Source: Aquila chrysaetos chrysaetos
Taxonomy: Eukaryota > Chordata > Aves > Accipitriformes > Accipitridae
DNA length: 64,000 bases
Direction: 5' to 3'
NCBI RefSeq assembly: GCF_900496995.4
Contig: NC_044014.1
Span: forward strand, 25,442,234 to 25,506,233
A program made the translations under genes and the position numbers. The notes under the pieces were generated by a model. That model ran no database searches. It saw only the letters and a program-made list of their open reading frames with translations, and was not told the DNA's origin. Below are positions 59,885-64,000 of this stretch, in pieces. The stretch's first letter is position 1. Every line of letters begins with the position of its first letter.

Positions 59885-59950
59885 GAGATTAAAGGCAACA
59901 GGAGCTTGGCCAAGGTCACAAGTCCTTACAGTAAATAAGCAGTCTGTTCA
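59885..59950 (-). mobile_element. Possible antisense MIR fragment
   Basis: GAGCTTGGCCAAGGTCACA...CAGTAAATAAGCAG resembles the antisense MIR core (CTTGCCCAAGGTCACACAG then TAGTAAGTGGCAG). Only about 60 bp match by eye. Confidence 0.3.
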
Positions 59951-60009
59951 AGTAAACTTATTAAATTGTGGCCACAGAAGAACAGAGACTAGACAGAGTT
60001 AGCAACTCT

Positions 60010-60150
60010 TATGTTGCATTTCCAGGTTTACCATTAGCAGTGTGCAACTTCATGGTGTGGCTCTGTATCTGTAAAATGGGGTTCTGGTATTTAGTTATCA
60101 ATTACAAAGAGTTTTAATGATGATAAGGTAGTAAATGCTTTAATGCATTA
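60010..60150 (+). mobile_element. Probable MIR SINE fragment
   Basis: ACCATTAGCAGTGTGCAACTT corresponds to the MIR CACTTACTAGCTGTGTGACCTT core. CTGTATCTGTAAAATGGGG matches the signature TCATCTGTAAAATGGGG, and then a TTTTAATGATGATAAGG...AAATGC tail follows the MIR order. Identified from remembered consensus. Old and diverged, as expected for an amniote-wide SINE. Confidence 0.5.
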
Positions 60151-63100
60151 CCATAGCATAGAAATACAAGAACTTAATCTCCCATTCCCTATAGAAAAGC
60201 TCCAACATTATGCAGTGTGTCTTGCTGTATAATAGCATAGTCAAATCAAGAGGATCATCTCATTCCTGTTCAGGGTGCCATGCTCTCTTGTCAGAATTAA
60301 ATATGCATGCTGCAAGTTCTATGTTTTGCATTTCTTAGTAACCGGAAACAAACATGCTTCAAGGTTTCTTATTCCTCCACTGATTTTCAAATTCATGAAA
60401 TGATGTAATACAACATGTGCGTGTAATGATGACATATATTTGGTCCTTTGAATCAGTAGTTGCCAGAAGTTTCTATAATACTTGAAGTTGGTGTTCTTGT
60501 TATTTTCTTTAGATTTATGCAATATGGTGTTTTTACCTGTGACCTTGAAATCATGAGTAATCTCCATGCTAGTATGACAAAAGTACAAATGGTATTTTTA
60601 TATAGCTTTGGTAGTCTTGTTTGAATGTTATTAATATACAAGGTTAAAATCAATTAGCAAAACACCATTTTGGAAATGTAATTTATTAACACTGTACAAG
60701 AGTATTCTTCGATTGAATAGCTCTAAGACAGAGATAATATAATAGCATTGTGGCTACTTCAGTTAGAGCTTGCATCTTCTCTCTGTGGACTGAAAGGCAA
60801 AATTTTCTCATTTACTTCTATATGAACAGAATTGGACTGTAGTAAGCAGCTGTTTAGTTCAGTAATCACCCATTGTCTCATTCCCACACTTTTATCATGA
60901 TCTCAATGGGAAAAAACAAATTTAACTAGGATGCCTTCATATGTATTATGGGTATTTAATATCAAAGTATGTTAATAAGAAAGGGGAATGGTTGGACCCA
61001 AATTACAACATCTAAGAAAAACAGCAAACATTAGCTTAAAACCCAATTTTAAAAGATGCTTTGCTTTCCCTGGGCTGCTGGTATCCATTTGAATCTGTAA
61101 TTGTTAATAATATTAATAAACCAGAGGAGAAAAAATAAGAACCTGATGCCGTTTTTCATTATTCATCATGAAAACTGCATAGAGTGGATAGGATTTTTAA
61201 AAGGGTATATTTCTAATTACAGCACTCATATAAACAACTGTGGATCTGTAATGGGCTCTTTACAGTGGAGGCAAAAGCTATTCTTGGCCAGAACTGCCTG
61301 CTTCTTTCAATATGCCTCTTAAAGTCACTTGTGTAACAAAGACAGTGAGAAAAAGTTTCCATGGGGTTCAGTTGTGGATGTGGAGATAAGTTGACCTTGA
61401 TTTTTTGGGCTGACATTTGAAATTTCTGTGAGTTGGATGGCGGGAAAATCCCTGTTATGTGCAGTAGCGAAGGACAAGATTAGTTCAGTCGGGTTCTGGG
61501 CGAGCAACCTGATGTAACCAAGTTGAAAGGAAATATGGTTCTTCCCTGTGGCAGGATTGTAGTTCTATTTATATATTTATTTTGGAGTAATGAAAGCAAT
61601 AACATTTTTACAGTGAACAGTAAATAATCATGGGATGCCAAAATACCCAACCCAGGGTAGGGTATATTTATGTTTGTAGTTTATACACACACAGAGAAAA
61701 GTATTACCTCTTGGAGAAGTCTTGGGCTAAAGATGGTTTGGTATCTTTTACACAATCTTGGCTGCATGTCTCTGGATAGATCAAGTGTTTATCAGTAGTG
61801 CCCTTACATCTTCCCAGAAGGCCTAGGTATGCTTTCTTGTGGAATATTATGAAGTGTCCCAGGAAAAAAAAACAATATACAGCACCCACAGATTTCTCCA
61901 GTTACCTGTCCTCAGCGTGGGCACTAGAATATCAATGGTTCTGTTGCACTGGGGACTTCCTAAGACCTTGTAAGGCAAGGTGAATTTCATTCTTATAAGA
62001 TTAAGAACTGAAACAGACTCCTGAAGTACAGAAAAATTAATTTAACAGTTATAAAGATGTCAAACTGATGACACCAGAGAATGAAGTGCAGAATGTCCTC
62101 CTCTGCCTTGCCAGAATAATTAGAGAACAGTTCATTCATATCCTCTCTGTTGATTCTGCAAAAATACCAGTTGCGTGACTGGACTTCTGTGATCGAGATG
62201 CCCACTAATTCATCTCACAGATTACCTAACGGCTAGAGTGTGGTAACATCTTTGATACAGACTTTGATACAGTAGCCAGTGGCTACTGGCTCCATGTTTC
62301 ATTTTCTAAACGTAAAGTTATTTGAATTTTTTACCTCTGCTCATATACTATGTGGCTGATTTTGATTCTTTGCCCTTTACTGCTAAAGATTTTTAGTTCA
62401 CCTTTAAGTGACAAGTTCAGATATGAACTGCTCGACTTTTATCAGTTTAGGTCAAATCATGAGCAGAGCTTTTTGGATTAAAAATGCTTAGTCTTCCACC
62501 CTTCCATTCCATATAAAATAAAATTGCCTGAAGATATCCACCATAATCTAATCTATGATATTCTGATATGTACTGTATACTATCAACTTTAACATTTTTA
62601 AATCTTAAGTGAATATCTGCTATCACTGCTTAATACAAATAGTTCTGAGTGATTATAAAAATATTTAATGCATAATGCATGTCACTCAGGTATTATTGTC
62701 AGTAATGGATGAGGAACAACATTTGGATAATTTATAAAAGTAGACAAAAACATTTTTCAGTAGTTACTGTTTTCAGGGTGTTGGTTTCTAATAATAACAT
62801 TTTGGTCATAATGCCTTTTTAGCATAACTTAAATGACTTTACTTATGCAAATTGGTGAACTAACTTGAGTGCTTTTATTCTACCTGAAACACTGAAAGTG
62901 TCTTGCATTATAGAAACGCGTATAAAAACAGTTTAGGTCTTTTGCTTGCTTCAAGTCAAACAGTAAAACGGATCACAATTTTTCTTGGTTACAAAGGAAA
63001 GGAGACCTCCCCTTAACCCTGTGTGTGACTTGTGAGGTGCCAAGGTGTTGGAGAGGAACCTTAATGATAACTCTCTTTCCCCTAACAATGGGGAATCCTT

Positions 63101-64000
63101 AAATGGCAGAGATTTATGGAGAGAACAAATACATCAAGTGAAGGAGAGAACATAGCTCAGACACATTGTGGGCTGCAGTGGTGCTGAACCTGGTGTGACT
63201 GCTGTGGTTGAGGGGGAACTGTCGTGCTGGGAGCTGGTAAAAAGCTTTTCTTCAGCTTTTACCATGACTTTGAGGTGTGCCAAGCCTATCAAAGGCTGTA
63301 GCTACCCTATTGGTTTATGAAGCTCTTAAGCTTTGGTGCCCCAGTTGTGTACACTGTTTGCTTTTAGGCTTCCACCTGGAACAAATAATTTCCTTCCTGC
63401 TAAGAGAAAGTTTGGGGCCAATTTAGCAGGCAGTTCACTTCATTGGCTGCTGCATTGGGACAATATTAGACCCATGCTGGGTTTCATTTCCTCTACCCAT
63501 GTGAGGTATACCAGTTATATCCAGAAGGCCTTGGAGGTTTGTATGTCCCTGTAGTGCCATCAGACATGCACCACACATTTTATGTCTCATACCAGATTAT
63601 AGAAATCTGACTGCAATGCAGCCTTAAATTTTTTAGCCTTTTGACTTACTTTTAACCAACGAATAAACAAAACTATGATGTTGTAAGGGCACACAGGTAA
63701 GAAATGAGACCTGAGGAGATTGGGCCTGCTGGATATAGCCCAGGCCTATGCTGAGGAAAAGTTTCTCAGTAGCACACAAGAAGAGGTGACTTAGTGGCAC
63801 CTCGACATGGCTGGTTCTGACCACAGAGACAAGCAACTTGAAGGAGAAACCCTGAAAGCTACCTACTTAAAAGATAAGGATGTCAGTAGACCACTTGGAT
63901 AGTTCTGCATCTATATTAGGCTGAGCTGCATTGGATTTCTGACCTGAAGACCACTGCAGAGACGTCTGGATTCCTTGACTTTTTAGTTTAGGGCCTGAAC
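60150..64000. other. AT-rich intergenic sequence to the window end
   Basis: No coding sequence is recognised; frames are 60-90 codons without domains. It contains the inverted repeat at 62270-62288. From about 63.0 kb the composition becomes more balanced, without an identifiable repeat family. Confidence 0.5.
62270..62288. repeat. 19-bp near-perfect palindrome
   Basis: CAGTAGCCA-G-TGGCTACTG: 9-bp perfect arms around a single base. It is preceded by a direct repeat TTTGATACAG (62251-62260) and TTTGATACAG (62263-62272). Confidence 0.8.

Noticed and set aside
1-64000. CRISPR arrays, operons, prophage or other prokaryotic systems
   Set aside because: No regularly spaced repeats, no long tandem ORFs, and spliced vertebrate gene structure. 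The window is eukaryotic nuclear DNA.
57473-64000. LRMDA coding exons expected from mammalian gene order
   Set aside because: No leucine-rich-repeat coding segment could be recognised in any frame; only a possible non-coding first-exon donor is seen.

Overview
The window looks like a vertebrate genome, most likely a bird. It holds one multi-exon gene in 64 kb of otherwise non-coding DNA. Recognisable transposons are very few: one eroded CR1-type LINE fragment and one or two MIR-like SINE fragments. There are many A/C-rich and homopolymer tracts, and a cluster of CpG islands sits around the gene. I identify the gene as ZNF503 (NolzI/Nlz2) by recognising its protein. A turtle or crocodilian source is not excluded. 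A mammal is less likely because the protein lacks the long glycine tracts I remember in mammalian ZNF503.

Layout. Positions 1-38400 are an AT-rich gene desert downstream of ZNF503. It contains low-complexity tracts, short repeats and hairpins, a GC-richer island of unknown origin (24.7-25.2 kb), a GC-rich patch with an unrecognised 207-codon ORF (31.36-31.98 kb), the CR1 fragment (33.3-33.6 kb), and an AT-rich, repeat-free block (18.4-20.4 kb) that reads like conserved regulatory DNA. Positions 38400-45300 hold several CpG islands alternating with homeodomain-site-rich DNA. ZNF503 lies on the minus strand: start codon at 49519-49517, exon 1 coding to 49208, intron 48116-49207, exon 2 coding 48115-46595, probable 3' UTR down to about 45.8 or 46.3 kb. 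Its promoter region (about 49.9-50.05 kb) has opposed CCAAT boxes, a CRE core and a relaxed DR5 retinoic-acid-type element. Upstream come a compact PBX-HOX/MEIS site cluster (50.74-50.83 kb), further candidate enhancers (53.5-53.8 and 55.95-56.7 kb) and a second strong CpG island (56.74-57.62 kb) with a good plus-strand splice donor. That island could be the promoter of a divergent transcript: LRMDA or an antisense lncRNA would be expected there from mammalian gene order. Positions 57.6-64 kb are again non-coding, with a 42-bp tandem duplication and MIR-like sequence.

How it works together. This is the typical architecture of a developmental transcriptional repressor: a short two-exon gene inside a large CpG island, surrounded by a regulatory desert. 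No second protein-coding gene can be supported. Several plus-strand splice-bounded open segments (14.7-15.2, 24.6 and 38.5-38.8 kb) and the unexplained islands are the most likely places for undescribed transcripts.
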